Shown here: piece by piece, positions 39,917 to 48,870 of the stretch
Layout of the letters: each line of letters starts with the position of its first letter
How positions within the stretch are numbered: the first letter of the stretch is position 1
Assembly (NCBI RefSeq): GCF_019091085.1
Contig: NZ_JAGXJY010000015.1
Span: forward strand, 1-64,000
Length of the DNA stretch: 64,000 nt
From: Mesorhizobium sp. GbtcB19
GTDB lineage: Bacteria > Pseudomonadota > Alphaproteobacteria > Rhizobiales > Rhizobiaceae
Reading direction: 5' to 3'
Notes under the pieces: generated by a model
What the model saw: the letters and a program-made list of their open reading frames with translations, nothing else
The model's database searches: none
What the model was told of the DNA's origin: nothing
Program-made: the position numbers and the translations under genes

Positions 39917-40106
39917 AAGCGTTCTCCATCCACGCCGGGGTCAAGGCCCGACAGTTTTCAAACTATGGCACCGCTGTGACCGTATCCCGGCAGGGATGCG
40001 CAGCGGAGTAAGTTCCATATAGTGCGTGTCCGCCGGAAATTCACCCGGCCAGGACAAAACGCACGGCTCTACCAGGCCGCAAGGCCTGAATTCTTCTTCG
40101 CCGCCG

Positions 40107-41267
40107 TCAGGCAGCCTCTTCCTTGCCCGCGCGGCGGGCGACGATCCCGGCCAGCGCCGCCCGGAAGGCCGCGATGTCCTCGGCGCCGGTCGCGCGGCCG
40201 ATCGTGACGCGCAAAGCGCCCAGGCTGTCGCCACGACCCATCGCCTTCAGCACATGGCTTGGCCCGACTTTTCCCGACGAGCAGGCCGAGCCCGCCGACA
40301 GCGCGACGCCGGCAAGATCGAAAGCGATCTGCGCCGTCTCGGCCTTGACGCCGGGAATAGCGAAGAATGTCGTGTTGGCAAGCCTCTGAGCGCCATTTCC
40401 GAAGATTTCCGCGTCCGGCGCCAATTCGGTCACGATCGCCTCGATCTCGTCGCGGCGCCGCTCAACGGCATCGATGTCGTCCAGGCCCGCTAGTGCTGCC
40501 CGCGCAGCGGCGCCGAAACCGGCGATCCCGGCGACGTTTTCCGTGCCGGCGCGATGGCCCTTCTCCTGGCCGCCGCCATTGACCAGCGGACCCGGCATCA
40601 TCAGGTCGGACGCGGCGACGATCGCGCCGACGCCCTTCGGGCCGCCGATCTTATGCGAGGACAGGATCAGATAGTCGGCATAAGGAACTGACATATCGAG
40701 CGGAATCCGCCCGGCGGCCTGCACGGCGTCGACCACCAGCACTCCGCCGGCGGCCTTGACGATTTCGGCAATGCGCCGGATCGGTTGGACAACGCCCGTC
40801 TCGTTGTTGGCGGCGTGGATCGCCACCAGCGGCAGGCCGGCAGCCTTGTCATGCGCGGCGAGCGCGGCGGCCAGCGCCTCGATATCGGCAATGCCGTTCC
40901 GGTCGACGCCGATCTTCGTGACCTGTGTCGCCGCAAACCGCCCGCCATTCAGGATGCAGGGATGATCGGCCGCGGAGACGTAGAGATGGCTCATGCGGAT
41001 GGCGCCGCGCCCCATCTGCCAGTCTGGCCCAAGCAGCGTCGAGGCGGCTTCGGTGGCGCCGGATGTGAAGACGACATGTTCGGGCCTGGCGTTGACCAGC
41101 CGCGCCACGTCGCGGCGCGCATCCTCGACCAGCCGGCGCGAGGCGCGGCCCTCGGTGTGGACCGATGACGGATTGGCGGCATCGAGCGCGGCGACCATCG
41201 CCGCCCGCGCTTCCGCAATGAGCGGCGCGCTGGCGTTGTAGTCGAGATAGGCGCGGGTTGCGGCCAT
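40107..41267 (-). CDS. NifS/IscS-type (class I) cysteine desulfurase at head of suf cluster
   Basis: The 386-residue PLP enzyme begins with RAYLDYNASAPL and has AIHAANNETGVVQP, the Schiff-base Lys in LSSHKIGGPKGVGAI, and the class I mobile loop with catalytic Cys in SAGSACSSGKVGPSH. It is thus different from the class II SufS in the same cluster. In rhizobia the leading gene of the suf operon is commonly such an enzyme. The ATG at 41267 starts the conserved region; the frame is open a further 72 bases. An iron-control element lies 134 bases upstream. Confidence 0.93.
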   Translation of the reverse strand: MAATRAYLDYNASAPLIAEARAAMVAALDAANPSSVHTEGRASRRLVEDARRDVARLVNARPEHVVFTSGATEAASTLLGPDWQMGRGAIRMSHLYVSAADHPCILNGGRFAATQVTKIGVDRNGIADIEALAAALAAHDKAAGLPLVAIHAANNETGVVQPIRRIAEIVKAAGGVLVVDAVQAAGRIPLDMSVPYADYLILSSHKIGGPKGVGAIVAASDLMMPGPLVNGGGQEKGHRAGTENVAGIAGFGAAARAALAGLDDIDAVERRRDEIEAIVTELAPDAEIFGNGAQRLANTTFFAIPGVKAETAQIAFDLAGVALSAGSACSSGKVGPSHVLKAMGRGDSLGALRVTIGRATGAEDIAAFRAALAGIVARRAGKEEAA

Positions 41268-41400
41268 TTTCGCCCTGTTCGTCCTTCCGCCAACTATCCC
41301 GCGAGGATAGCGCGTTATTTCCTTGAAATTGCAAGGCAAGCCGTCCTATTTACCCGGCTTGCGGCGCGGGCGGCCGGACCATACGGTTTCGGCCTCCCAG

Positions 41401-41417
41401 TTTTGAACAATTCTAAA
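41401..41417. promoter_or_regulatory. Iron-control element (Irr/ICE-box) upstream of the suf cluster
   Basis: TTTTGAACAATTCTAAA differs from the ICE consensus TTTAGAA-N3-TTCTAAA at one position. A further TTCTAGG half-site follows at 41425. Irr binds such elements in rhizobia and represses or modulates iron- and heme-linked genes. It lies between the divergent suf cluster and the alpha/beta hydrolase gene and could serve either. Confidence 0.6.
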
Positions 41418-41533
41418 CTAGCTTCTAGGAAGACGCTCGCCCTGCGTCAAGGCCACACAAGGTATGGGGCCGCGGGAGAGCTGGATCAGAAAAGTTCCGG
41501 GCTAGCGCCTTCGTATGCCACGTGGAGTATTTT

Positions 41534-42208
41534 ATGCCTGAGGTCATTTTCGCCGGTCCGGCTGGTCGCCTGGAGGGACGCTATCAGCCCTCGAAGGAAA
41601 AGAGCGCCCCGATCGCCATCGTGCTGCACCCGCACCCGCAATTCGGCGGCACGATGAACAACAAGATCGTCTACGACCTCTTCTATATGTTCCAGAAGCG
41701 CGATTTCACCGTGCTGCGCTTCAATTTCCGCGGCATCGGCCGCAGCCAGGGCGAGTTCGACCATGGCACCGGCGAATTGTCGGATGCGGCCGCGGCGCTT
41801 GACTGGGTGCAGTCGCTGCATCCGGATTCGAAGAGCTGCTGGGTCGCCGGCTATTCCTTCGGTTCGTGGATCGGCATGCAGCTTCTGATGCGCCGGCCGG
41901 AGATCGAGGGCTTCATCTCGGTCGCGCCGCAGCCCAACACCTATGATTTCTCGTTCCTGGCGCCCTGCCCGTCATCCGGCCTGATCATCCACGGCGATGC
42001 CGACAAGGTGGCGCCGCCCAAGGACGTGCAGGGCCTGGTCGACAAGCTGCACACGCAAAAGGGCATCACCATCACCCAGAAGACGCTGCCGGGCGCCAAT
42101 CATTTCTTCGCCAATGACACCGAACTGCTGATCCAGGATTGCGCCGACTATCTCGACCGCCGCCTGGCGGGCGAGCTCGCCGATCCGAGGCCGAAGCGCC
42201 TGCGCTAA
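41534..42208 (+). CDS. Alpha/beta hydrolase, YfhR-like short family
   Basis: The 224-residue hydrolase has HPHPQFGGTMNNKIV near the oxyanion loop, LRFNFRGIGRSQG, the nucleophile elbow VAGYSFGSWIGM (Ser), IIHGDADKVAPPKD (Asp) and LPGANHFFAND (His), a complete triad. Length and pattern match a widespread proteobacterial family of unassigned esterases. The ATG at 41534 is chosen because GGAG lies six bases upstream; a GTG four codons earlier is the alternative. It shares its promoter region with the divergent suf cluster. Confidence 0.88.
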   Translation: MPEVIFAGPAGRLEGRYQPSKEKSAPIAIVLHPHPQFGGTMNNKIVYDLFYMFQKRDFTVLRFNFRGIGRSQGEFDHGTGELSDAAAALDWVQSLHPDSKSCWVAGYSFGSWIGMQLLMRRPEIEGFISVAPQPNTYDFSFLAPCPSSGLIIHGDADKVAPPKDVQGLVDKLHTQKGITITQKTLPGANHFFANDTELLIQDCADYLDRRLAGELADPRPKRLR

Positions 42209-42237
42209 GTACGGAAGGCAGCCTCAATCCGATCGCT

Positions 42238-43107
42238 TTAGTGGGTCGGCGTCCGGTCGGCGCCGATCTCGCTGCCTTCGACTGAGCCGACCATCGAAGC
42301 CCTGCCCCTCGGCGCGCGGGATGGTATCAGCCGGAATGTCCGCTTGCGCACCGGCAGCTTCGAGCCTGTCTGGCCGAAGATGAAACCGAGCCGGGCAAAC
42401 GCCAGGCCCGAGACCACCGAGAACGCCAGCCCGAGGCCGAAGCCCGCGACCGTGTCGCTTGGATAATGCGCGCCTACGAAGACGCGTGTCGAGGCGATGC
42501 AAGCGGTGACCGCCAGCGCGACATACCAGCGCCGCGGGAACAAAAGCAGCAGGATGCCGAAGACCGCGCCCATCGTCGTGGCATGGCCGGATGGAAAGCC
42601 GGCGAAACGCGCATCCATGGCGAAGGGATGCAGCGAGAGCACGCCGAAACTGTCGAAATAAAGCGGCCGGGCCCGGCCGATGCCGTATTTCAGGAAATTG
42701 ACCGCCAGGCCGGACAGGCCGGCGGCGCACAGCACCAGGAAAGCGAAGCACGTCCAGTTGTAGACGAGCATCCGGCCTTGCCGGGACAGGCCGCGCCAAT
42801 CCGTCAGGTTGGCGGCGACGAGGCAGAGCGCCGCCGGAATGAGGTACCAGCCGCCCAGGCCGAACTGCGTGAAGAAGTCGGTGAAGCGCACGAATCCGGG
42901 TGACCATTCGCCGCGCATCTCGCCAGCGGCGGCGTCGAGGCGCAGAAAGGTCGCCGCGATGAGCAGCACCCAGGCCAGCAGCCAGACGCTCCACAGGATT
43001 CTCGGATAACGCGCCGGACGCACGGCAAAGCGCCGCCTCACGATCGTCATCGTGTCGCGGAAATTGCCGAGCGAACGGCGGTAGAGGGCAAGGGGCGCGG
43101 CGGACAT
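42238..43107 (-). CDS. PAP2-family membrane phosphatase
   Basis: This 289-residue membrane protein has about six predicted helices and the three-part phosphatase site of PAP2 enzymes: KYGIGRARP (KX6RP), AGFPSGHATT (PSGH) and STRVFVGAHYPSDTVAGFG (SRX5HX3D). It probably dephosphorylates a lipid such as phosphatidic acid, undecaprenyl pyrophosphate or lipid A at the periplasmic face. It is followed upstream on the same strand by the ArnT-like gene, suggesting cell-envelope lipid modification. Confidence 0.9.
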   Translation of the reverse strand: MSAAPLALYRRSLGNFRDTMTIVRRRFAVRPARYPRILWSVWLLAWVLLIAATFLRLDAAAGEMRGEWSPGFVRFTDFFTQFGLGGWYLIPAALCLVAANLTDWRGLSRQGRMLVYNWTCFAFLVLCAAGLSGLAVNFLKYGIGRARPLYFDSFGVLSLHPFAMDARFAGFPSGHATTMGAVFGILLLLFPRRWYVALAVTACIASTRVFVGAHYPSDTVAGFGLGLAFSVVSGLAFARLGFIFGQTGSKLPVRKRTFRLIPSRAPRGRASMVGSVEGSEIGADRTPTH

Positions 43108-43152
43108 GGCGTTAGCGCAGTCTATAGGGCATTCGACGCCCGGGGCTATTGT

Positions 43153-44796
43153 TCACGGCGCCACCCGATAAAGGCCGAGCGAAAGCTTGTCTCCTGACGA
43201 ATAGTTGATGCCGTCGATCTCGGTCAGGCGCTTCGCCGACTTGCCCTGGGCAGCCAGCACATCGGTAAGCTTCTGCTCATCCTTGATCGGCGCGAGGCCG
43301 AGCGCGCATGACGGATCGGTGAGCAGATGCTGCGCCACGCCCTCGACGTCGGTAAGCACCGTCTTGGTGCCGACCAGGAAGACGAGGCTCGGCTCCTCGA
43401 ATCTCGCCGAGGCAAGCACTGTGGTGTCGCACAGGCGGTTGGCGTCGACAGCTGCCTTGATCGCGGGGCTGAGCCAGATCGGCTTCAGCGACGGCGCAAT
43501 GACGCCGAACAGCAGGCTGAAGGTCATGCCGGCGCCGACGGCAATCGCGGCGATGCGCGGAAGCGGCACCTGCAGCTGTCTGGGAAATGCAAGATAGCCG
43601 GTAACCAGTGCGGCGATCGCCGCCGGTATGCTCCACCAGGAGAAGGTCTTCGCCACATAAAGCGGCGCGCCGACGCACACCACAGCCAGGCCGATCGCCA
43701 CCACGGCAAGGCCGAAGGCCGTCGCCCACCACAGCCACGTCTGCCAGCGCTTCAGCGGCGCGTTAGCCTCGTCCGCCGGCAAGGTGAGCAGCCAGCCGAT
43801 CAGCAGCGCCATGCCCGGATAGGCCGGCATAACATAATGCGGCAGCTTGGTCGGGATCGCCTCGAACACCAGCCAGAACGGGATATACCAGGCGAGGCAG
43901 AAGCGCAGCCGCGGGTCGTCCCAGAAGCGGTTGATCGCCTGCAGCCCGGCGCCGACCGCGATCAGCCCGAACGGCCACATGAACAGCGAATAGGTCAGCA
44001 TGTAGAAGCCGGGCGGCAGGCCGTGCGATTCCTCGCCCTGCGCCACCTTGTTCAGCATGTCCTTGCCGACCGCCTCTTGGAAGAAGGCGCCGCCGCTTTT
44101 CCAGGTGATGAGGATCAGCCAGGGCAGGACGATCACCAGCACGATGGCGACGCCACGCACGAGCTTGAGCTTCAACAGCCAGCGCCAGTCGCGGTCGAAG
44201 GCAACCAGCGCCGCCGCCGTCAGCAGCGACAGCAGCGGCGAGACGGGCCCCTTGATCAGGACGCCCAAGCCTTGCGCGATCCAGAAGATCCACGGCAGAT
44301 GCCCGGGAACCGGTTCATTGCGCCTTGCCGCGATATAGACCTGCGCCAGGGCGCCTTGCGCCATCACAGAGCAGGCGAGAAGCATGGCGTCGGTCTTGGC
44401 GTCGCGCCCTTCGAAGGCGGTGGCGAAGATCGCCGCCATCATCAGGCCTGCGGCCAGCCCGGCATTGGCGCCGAAGAGTTTCGTGCCGGTCCAGCCGATG
44501 CCGACGACGGCGATCGCGATGCCCAGCATGGAGACAAGGCGATAGACCCAGATCGGTGCGGCGGCCCCCTCGCCGCTCAGCGCCACCGCCGCCGACTGCA
44601 GCCAGTAGATGCCGATCGGCTTCTTGTAGCGTGTGACGTCCTGCAGGCGGATGTCGACATAGTCGCCCGTCTCCACCATCTGCTTGGTCGCCTGGACGAA
44701 GCGGGATTCATCGCGGTCGACCGGTGGCAGGCTGGCCAGCCCGCTGACCGTCATGACGATGCTGAACAGAAAGAGGAAGAGGTAGTTCCTGTTCAT
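43153..44796 (-). CDS. ArnT-like glycosyltransferase family 39 membrane protein
   Basis: The 547-residue protein has about 12 membrane helices and starts the family pattern LPPVDRDESRFVQATKQMVETGDYVDIRLQD, where the Asp-Glu pair is the catalytic region of polyprenyl-phosphate-dependent GT-C transferases such as ArnT. RYKKPIGIYWLQ also matches. It likely transfers a sugar from a lipid-phosphate donor to lipid A or another periplasmic acceptor. The ATG at 44796 begins the hydrophobic N-terminus. The PAP2 gene lies 45 bases downstream. Confidence 0.88.
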   Translation of the reverse strand: MNRNYLFLFLFSIVMTVSGLASLPPVDRDESRFVQATKQMVETGDYVDIRLQDVTRYKKPIGIYWLQSAAVALSGEGAAAPIWVYRLVSMLGIAIAVVGIGWTGTKLFGANAGLAAGLMMAAIFATAFEGRDAKTDAMLLACSVMAQGALAQVYIAARRNEPVPGHLPWIFWIAQGLGVLIKGPVSPLLSLLTAAALVAFDRDWRWLLKLKLVRGVAIVLVIVLPWLILITWKSGGAFFQEAVGKDMLNKVAQGEESHGLPPGFYMLTYSLFMWPFGLIAVGAGLQAINRFWDDPRLRFCLAWYIPFWLVFEAIPTKLPHYVMPAYPGMALLIGWLLTLPADEANAPLKRWQTWLWWATAFGLAVVAIGLAVVCVGAPLYVAKTFSWWSIPAAIAALVTGYLAFPRQLQVPLPRIAAIAVGAGMTFSLLFGVIAPSLKPIWLSPAIKAAVDANRLCDTTVLASARFEEPSLVFLVGTKTVLTDVEGVAQHLLTDPSCALGLAPIKDEQKLTDVLAAQGKSAKRLTEIDGINYSSGDKLSLGLYRVAP

Positions 44797-45089
44797 CGCG
44801 GGAGCTCGTCCGATCTGCAACTGCGGGATGGCCCCGTGGCGGCGCGTGGGCGCATGTCTAGAGCATGATGCCGAAAAGTGCGAAGCGGTTTTCGGACGAC
44901 ATCATGCTCCATGTCTTTGATTTGCGCGGCGCCTCATTACGCCAGCAAGATGGGTGAAGCAAGGATGCGCGGCGTGACGCGCGATCGGACGCAAAACCGG
45001 AAACCACTTTTGCTAGCGGCGGTTGGATGCTAAACGCGCGCCTTCATATCCAGCTTGGCCTTGGCGCCGGCGATCTCCAGGAAGAAAAC
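44797..45089. other. Divergent intergenic region before tyrS
   Basis: This 293-base gap holds one short dispersed palindrome (44859-44909) and otherwise no recognised gene or hairpin. It should contain promoters for both the glycosyltransferase and tyrS. Confidence 0.5.
44859..44909. repeat. Short REP-like palindrome
   Basis: TAGAGCATGATGCCGAAAAG..GCGAAGCGGTTTTCGG..ACGACATCATGCTC forms an imperfect hairpin nearly identical to the tail of the repeat at 2711-2823. Confidence 0.8.
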
Positions 45090-46343
45090 ATGTCCGCCTT
45101 CAAATCCGATTTCCTGCGCATCATGAGCGAGCGCGGCTTCATCCACCAGATTTCGGATGAATCGGCCCTCGACCAGCTTTTCGCCAAGGAAACGGTAAGC
45201 GCCTATATCGGCTTCGACGCCACCGCCAAGAGTCTGCATGCCGGGTCGCTGATCCAGATCATGATGCTGCACTGGCTGCAGCAGACCGGCCACCGGCCGA
45301 TCGCGCTGATGGGCGGCGGCACCTCGATGATCGGCGACCCTTCCTTCAAGGACGAAGCGCGCAAGCTTCTGACACCGCAGGACATCGACGACAATCTCGT
45401 CGGCATCCGCCGCAATTTCGCGCCTTACCTGGAATTCGGCAGCGGCCCCGGCGACGCGGTCATGGTCAACAACGCCGACTGGCTGATGCAGATCAACTAC
45501 GTGAATTTCCTGCGCGATGTCGGCCGGCATTTCTCCGTCAACCGCATGCTCGCCTTCGATAGCGTGAAGCTGAGGCTCGACCGCGAGCAGTCGCTATCCT
45601 TCCTCGAATTCAACTACATGATCCTGCAGGCCTACGACTTCGTCGAGCTCTACAAGCGCGTCGGCTGCCGGCTGCAGATGGGCGGCTCGGACCAGTGGGG
45701 CAACATCGTCAACGGCATCGATCTCGGCCACCGCATGGAGGGCGTCCAGCTCTTCGCCATGACCACGCCGCTGCTCACCACCTCGTCCGGCGCCAAGATG
45801 GGCAAGTCGGCCTCGGGCGCGGTCTGGCTCGACGGCGACATGCTGAGCCCTTACGAGTTCTGGCAATACTGGCGCAACACCGAGGACGCCGATGTCGGCC
45901 GCTTCCTGAAGCTCTACACGACCCTGCCGTTGCACGAAGTCGCGCGCCTGCAAAAGCTCGGCGGCTCGGAGATCAACGAGGCGAAGAAGATCCTCGCCAC
46001 CGAGATCACCGCCATGCTGCATGGCCGCGAGGCAGCCGAGACGGCGAGCGAGACCGCGCGCAAGACCTTCGAGGAGGGCGCGCTCGCCGACACGCTGCCC
46101 AGCGTCGAGGTGGCGAGGTCCGACCTGGAGGCTGGCATCGGCATCCTGGCGCTGTTCGTCACCGCCGGGCTGGCCGGCTCGAACGGCGAAGCGCGCCGCC
46201 ACATCCAGGGCGGCGCCGTGCGCGTCAACGACCAGCCGGTGACGGACGATAAGCGCATGGTCACGGCTGGTGATCTCAGCCCCGAAGGCGTCGTGAAGCT
46301 TTCGCTCGGCAAGAAGAAACACGTGCTGGTGAGGCCGGTCTGA
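45090..46343 (+). CDS. tyrS: Tyrosyl-tRNA synthetase
   Basis: The 417-residue class I synthetase has the HIGH-equivalent [11 protein letters not shown], the tyrosine-binding YMILQAYDF and [11 protein letters not shown], and the KMSKS-equivalent [18 protein letters not shown] marks the TyrRS subgroup of many bacteria. The C-terminal S4-like RNA-binding module ([18 protein letters not shown]) is complete. The ATG at 45090 has AGGA upstream; the frame is open 63 bases further but lacks a start site. Confidence 0.96.
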   Translation: MSAFKSDFLRIMSERGFIHQISDESALDQLFAKETVSAYIGFDATAKSLHAGSLIQIMMLHWLQQTGHRPIALMGGGTSMIGDPSFKDEARKLLTPQDIDDNLVGIRRNFAPYLEFGSGPGDAVMVNNADWLMQINYVNFLRDVGRHFSVNRMLAFDSVKLRLDREQSLSFLEFNYMILQAYDFVELYKRVGCRLQMGGSDQWGNIVNGIDLGHRMEGVQLFAMTTPLLTTSSGAKMGKSASGAVWLDGDMLSPYEFWQYWRNTEDADVGRFLKLYTTLPLHEVARLQKLGGSEINEAKKILATEITAMLHGREAAETASETARKTFEEGALADTLPSVEVARSDLEAGIGILALFVTAGLAGSNGEARRHIQGGAVRVNDQPVTDDKRMVTAGDLSPEGVVKLSLGKKKHVLVRPV

Positions 46344-46577
46344 CCATCTGTCAGGCGCGCGAATTCGGATCACTCGCAATCGCCACGGCTTTCGGAGGTC
46401 GCGGACCAGGCCGGGGCATACTTTGTTTGAAACGGCGGCCGGACGTCGTGCGACCGATCATCCGGCCGGGGATTCCCAGAGCGGTTCAGCGTTTCACGGA
46501 ATTGCCGAACCACTCTAAGTATTTGTTTCTACGCAATTCCGGACGGAAAACCGTTCCACGCTTTTCCTGGAAGTGCT
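46344..46577. other. Intergenic region after tyrS
   Basis: The 234 bases between convergent genes contain the inverted dispersed repeat at 46478-46580 and no recognised gene or strong terminator. Confidence 0.5.
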
Positions 46578-46580
46578 CTA
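46478..46580. repeat. Dispersed repeat, AGAGCAATTCC family (copy 4, inverted)
   Basis: AGAGCGGTTCAGCGTTTCACGG..ACGCAATTCCGGACGG..GGAAGTGCTCTA is copy 2 (7173-7275) in the opposite orientation. Its last bases (CTA) supply the stop codon of the minus-strand cupin-like gene. Confidence 0.8.
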
Positions 46581-47000
46581 GGCAGGTATCAGCATCGCGA
46601 TGCGATGCACCCCGACCTCCTTGCTTGTGTTCGTCGCTTCATCGGTCTTGCCCTTGGAGCAGGTGTATACGTCACCCACCTTCAGCTTAAATTCCTTGTC
46701 CGCTTTCTTGATGGTGAATGCGCCGGAAGTGATGGTGCATACCATGTCGTTGTCCATCACGGTTTGAGGCGCGTGTGCTCCGGGCTGAAAGACCGCATCG
46801 ACAATCGAGATGCTCTTATAGGCGGGAATGTCGGAATTGCCGGTGCCGACCTCAACCACTCTGACACCGGGCGCAATCTCCTTGCCATCCTTCGGGCCGT
46901 ACTTCTTGGTCTTTGCAGATGCCGCCAGGGTGAACAAAGGCGATACGGCGGCAGCTGTCACACCGAGAGCTATTGCAGACCTGCGATTCATGGTTTTCAT
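46578..47000 (-). CDS. Secreted cupin-like protein, distal gene of the copper/thiol cluster
   Basis: The 140-residue product has a twin-arginine-containing signal (MKTMNRRSAIALGVTAAAVSPLFTLAASA) and a mature part that looks like a single small beta-barrel: VFQPGAHAPQTVMDNDMVCTITSGAF and KLKVGDVYTCSKG, the pattern of cupins but with few metal-ligand His. Two Cys residues (MVCTIT, YTCSKG) could pair. GGAGG lies five bases before the ATG. Stop codon is within a repeat. It is transcribed in the same direction as the multicopper-oxidase cluster, about 130 bases beyond its last Cys-rich gene. Confidence 0.65.
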   Translation of the reverse strand: MKTMNRRSAIALGVTAAAVSPLFTLAASAKTKKYGPKDGKEIAPGVRVVEVGTGNSDIPAYKSISIVDAVFQPGAHAPQTVMDNDMVCTITSGAFTIKKADKEFKLKVGDVYTCSKGKTDEATNTSKEVGVHRIAMLIPA

Positions 47001-47128
47001 CGCATCCTCCCTAGACGCTGGTCGCGCACGAAAGTGCATGACCATGTTATATTAGCACAACCGCAGATAAGCTGCAGAGGATTCAGCAAGCGTAAGGCTG
47101 GCGCCGCTAACTTCGCCGGAGGATGTCA

Positions 47129-47365
47129 TCAGCCCTGACAATCTCCGTCGCCGCGAGATGCGGGCCGCCCCCTCGCCGCCTCCTGGACCGGTGGGCACGG
47201 CACATCTCCGAAGGAGCAGAAAACACAACAATCCCCCGTCTTGGGTCGAAGCACCGTCCCGCACCCCTTGCACTCGTAAAAGAACTGGCAGGCGTCGCCG
47301 GGCATCACTTCGCAAGCCCGAAATCCGCAATGCGGGCAGGTAAGGGTGGATGTGAGCTGCGTCAT
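47129..47365 (-). CDS. Small Cys-rich protein with GDCCVFC motif
   Basis: The 78-residue protein carries two zinc-ribbon-like pairs (TCPHCGFRAC and ECKGCG) and then GDCCVFCSFGDVPCPP, giving 10 Cys in about 60 residues. Proteins with the GDCCVFCSYG-type motif are seen beside mercury and copper resistance genes but remain uncharacterised. No signal peptide is visible, so it is probably cytoplasmic; metal or cluster binding is inferred. ATG at 47365 is favoured over a GTG three codons upstream. Confidence 0.7.
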   Translation of the reverse strand: MTQLTSTLTCPHCGFRACEVMPGDACQFFYECKGCGTVLRPKTGDCCVFCSFGDVPCPPVQEAARGRPASRGDGDCQG

Positions 47366-47478
47366 CAACTGCACTCTGCCAATCCGACGACCGGCGCATG
47401 TCGGCGACTGCGTGGAAACCTAGCTCACCGCACCAAGACGACAAGGCTGCGGCCGCGGGGCGACGTCCTGCCCAAACC

Positions 47479-48039
47479 TTACATCTCTCCGCCGCAGCCG
47501 TCGGAAAGGTTCCATACATCGACGATCTGCTCGCCGCTGAAGTGGTGCTCGTGGATCAGGTATTTCGCCAATCCGCCATACAGCTTCCAGCGCCAGCATG
47601 GGCAGCAGCATGGCCCCTGCTCCTCGGAATTGGCCACCGCGAAGTCATAAGCCTTCTGCTCGTCGCCGGTGAGCTTGAGATCGTAGTACGGCATCATCTG
47701 CTGCGCTGTCGCCGCCGCAATGTCGTAGGGATCGCCGGGGATCATCGGGATGGCGCGATACTTGGCGAGCCCCCTCACCTGCTCGCCATAGCGCTTCAGT
47801 TCCATTGGACTACAGCACGAGCCCTTGATGCGGGCCATCGCCGGCATCGTCGCGATCGAGTCCGTGAATTTGGCCGAGCAGGTGCTGTTCCCGTTCTCGC
47901 TGAGATCCTTGAAACGCTTGGCCAATTCGGGATCGTCGGCGGCCACCGCGAAATCCGAATTATCGAAGAGGCCGGCCAGCGTGGCAGTTCCAAGGATGCC
48001 ACCGAGAATGACCGTCCGCCGGTTTGGGATACGGGTCAT
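47479..48039 (-). CDS. Tat-type secreted Cys-rich protein of unknown function
   Basis: The 186-residue product starts MTRIPNRRTVILGGILGTATLAGLF, a twin-arginine-like signal, and its mature domain holds clustered cysteines: STCSAKF, GSCCSPMEL, QGPCCCPCWRWKLYGGLAKYL and SDGCGGEM. The spacing, with a CCCPC cluster near residue 145 and nearby His (HEHHFSGEQ), suggests metal or Fe-S/copper binding at the periplasmic face, but no known family is recognised. Its ATG overlaps the stop of the DsbA-like gene (ATGA), so translation is coupled. Confidence 0.75.
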   Translation of the reverse strand: MTRIPNRRTVILGGILGTATLAGLFDNSDFAVAADDPELAKRFKDLSENGNSTCSAKFTDSIATMPAMARIKGSCCSPMELKRYGEQVRGLAKYRAIPMIPGDPYDIAAATAQQMMPYYDLKLTGDEQKAYDFAVANSEEQGPCCCPCWRWKLYGGLAKYLIHEHHFSGEQIVDVWNLSDGCGGEM

Positions 48040-48827
48040 TTGTCAATCCTCGCCTGCTCGATCAGTTTCTTCAGGTTCGCAAGATCGGTAGCCCCAGGGA
48101 AAATCTGACCACCGGCCACAAAGCCCGGCGTTCCCGTGATCCTGAGCGCCTGCGCCAGTTCCGCGTTGCGATCGATCAACGCCTGGATATCGGGCTTCTG
48201 CATGTCGCCTTTCATGCGCTCGACATCGAGGCCGGTCTCCGCCGCGATCTTGAGCACGACGGCTTCTGTCACCCTTGTGCGGGATCCATAAAGCGCCTTG
48301 TGGAACTCCCGATATTTGCCCTGGCGCTCGGCCGCCAGTGCCGCCTTGGCCGCGAACACCGAGTCCGGGCCGAGGATGGGAAATTCCTTGTAGACGATCC
48401 GCAGCTGCGGATCGTCGGCCATGGCCTGGTCCATGATCGGCGCCATCAACCGGCAATATGGGCAATTGTAGTCGAAGAATTCGACCAGGGTGACATCGCC
48501 TTGCGCATTGCCGCCGACCGGGCTCTGTTTATCCTGGAAGATGTCGTTTGCGCGCGCCTTGAGCGTTTCCTTGGCCTGGGCCGCGTCCGCCTCGCGCTGG
48601 CGCTCATCCAGGCTTTGCAGCGCCTGCACGAGAACCTCGGGATGCGCCAGTATATAGTCGTGGATCCGCTGATCGAGCTGGTCCTGGGACATTTCGCCGG
48701 CCGCGAAGGCCGCTTCCCGCGTGCCCGGATTGAGCAGGAGCCACCCCGCGATGATTGCGATGACGAGTCTGCGGAAGATACCGGGACTGCACCAGCCCGT
48801 AAGTCTTGCGCTTGCGCTGGTAACCAT
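48036..48827 (-). CDS. DsbA-family thiol-disulfide oxidoreductase
   Basis: The 263-residue protein has an N-terminal membrane/signal segment (about 18-35), a helical stretch with LDQRIHDYILAHPEVLVQALQSLDERQ typical of Com1/ScsC-like DsbA proteins, and a thioredoxin fold with the active site FFDYNCPYCRLM (CPYC) and cis-Pro in ITGTPGFVAGG. It is predicted periplasmic and membrane-anchored or secreted. It likely oxidises, reduces or isomerises the disulfides of the Cys-rich neighbours. Coupled to the next gene by a 4-base overlap. Confidence 0.88.
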   Translation of the reverse strand: MVTSASARLTGWCSPGIFRRLVIAIIAGWLLLNPGTREAAFAAGEMSQDQLDQRIHDYILAHPEVLVQALQSLDERQREADAAQAKETLKARANDIFQDKQSPVGGNAQGDVTLVEFFDYNCPYCRLMAPIMDQAMADDPQLRIVYKEFPILGPDSVFAAKAALAAERQGKYREFHKALYGSRTRVTEAVVLKIAAETGLDVERMKGDMQKPDIQALIDRNAELAQALRITGTPGFVAGGQIFPGATDLANLKKLIEQARIDK

Positions 48828-48870
48828 ATGTCTTTCCCTCTCTTGTCGATTGAGCCATTTCTGCGCTGCC

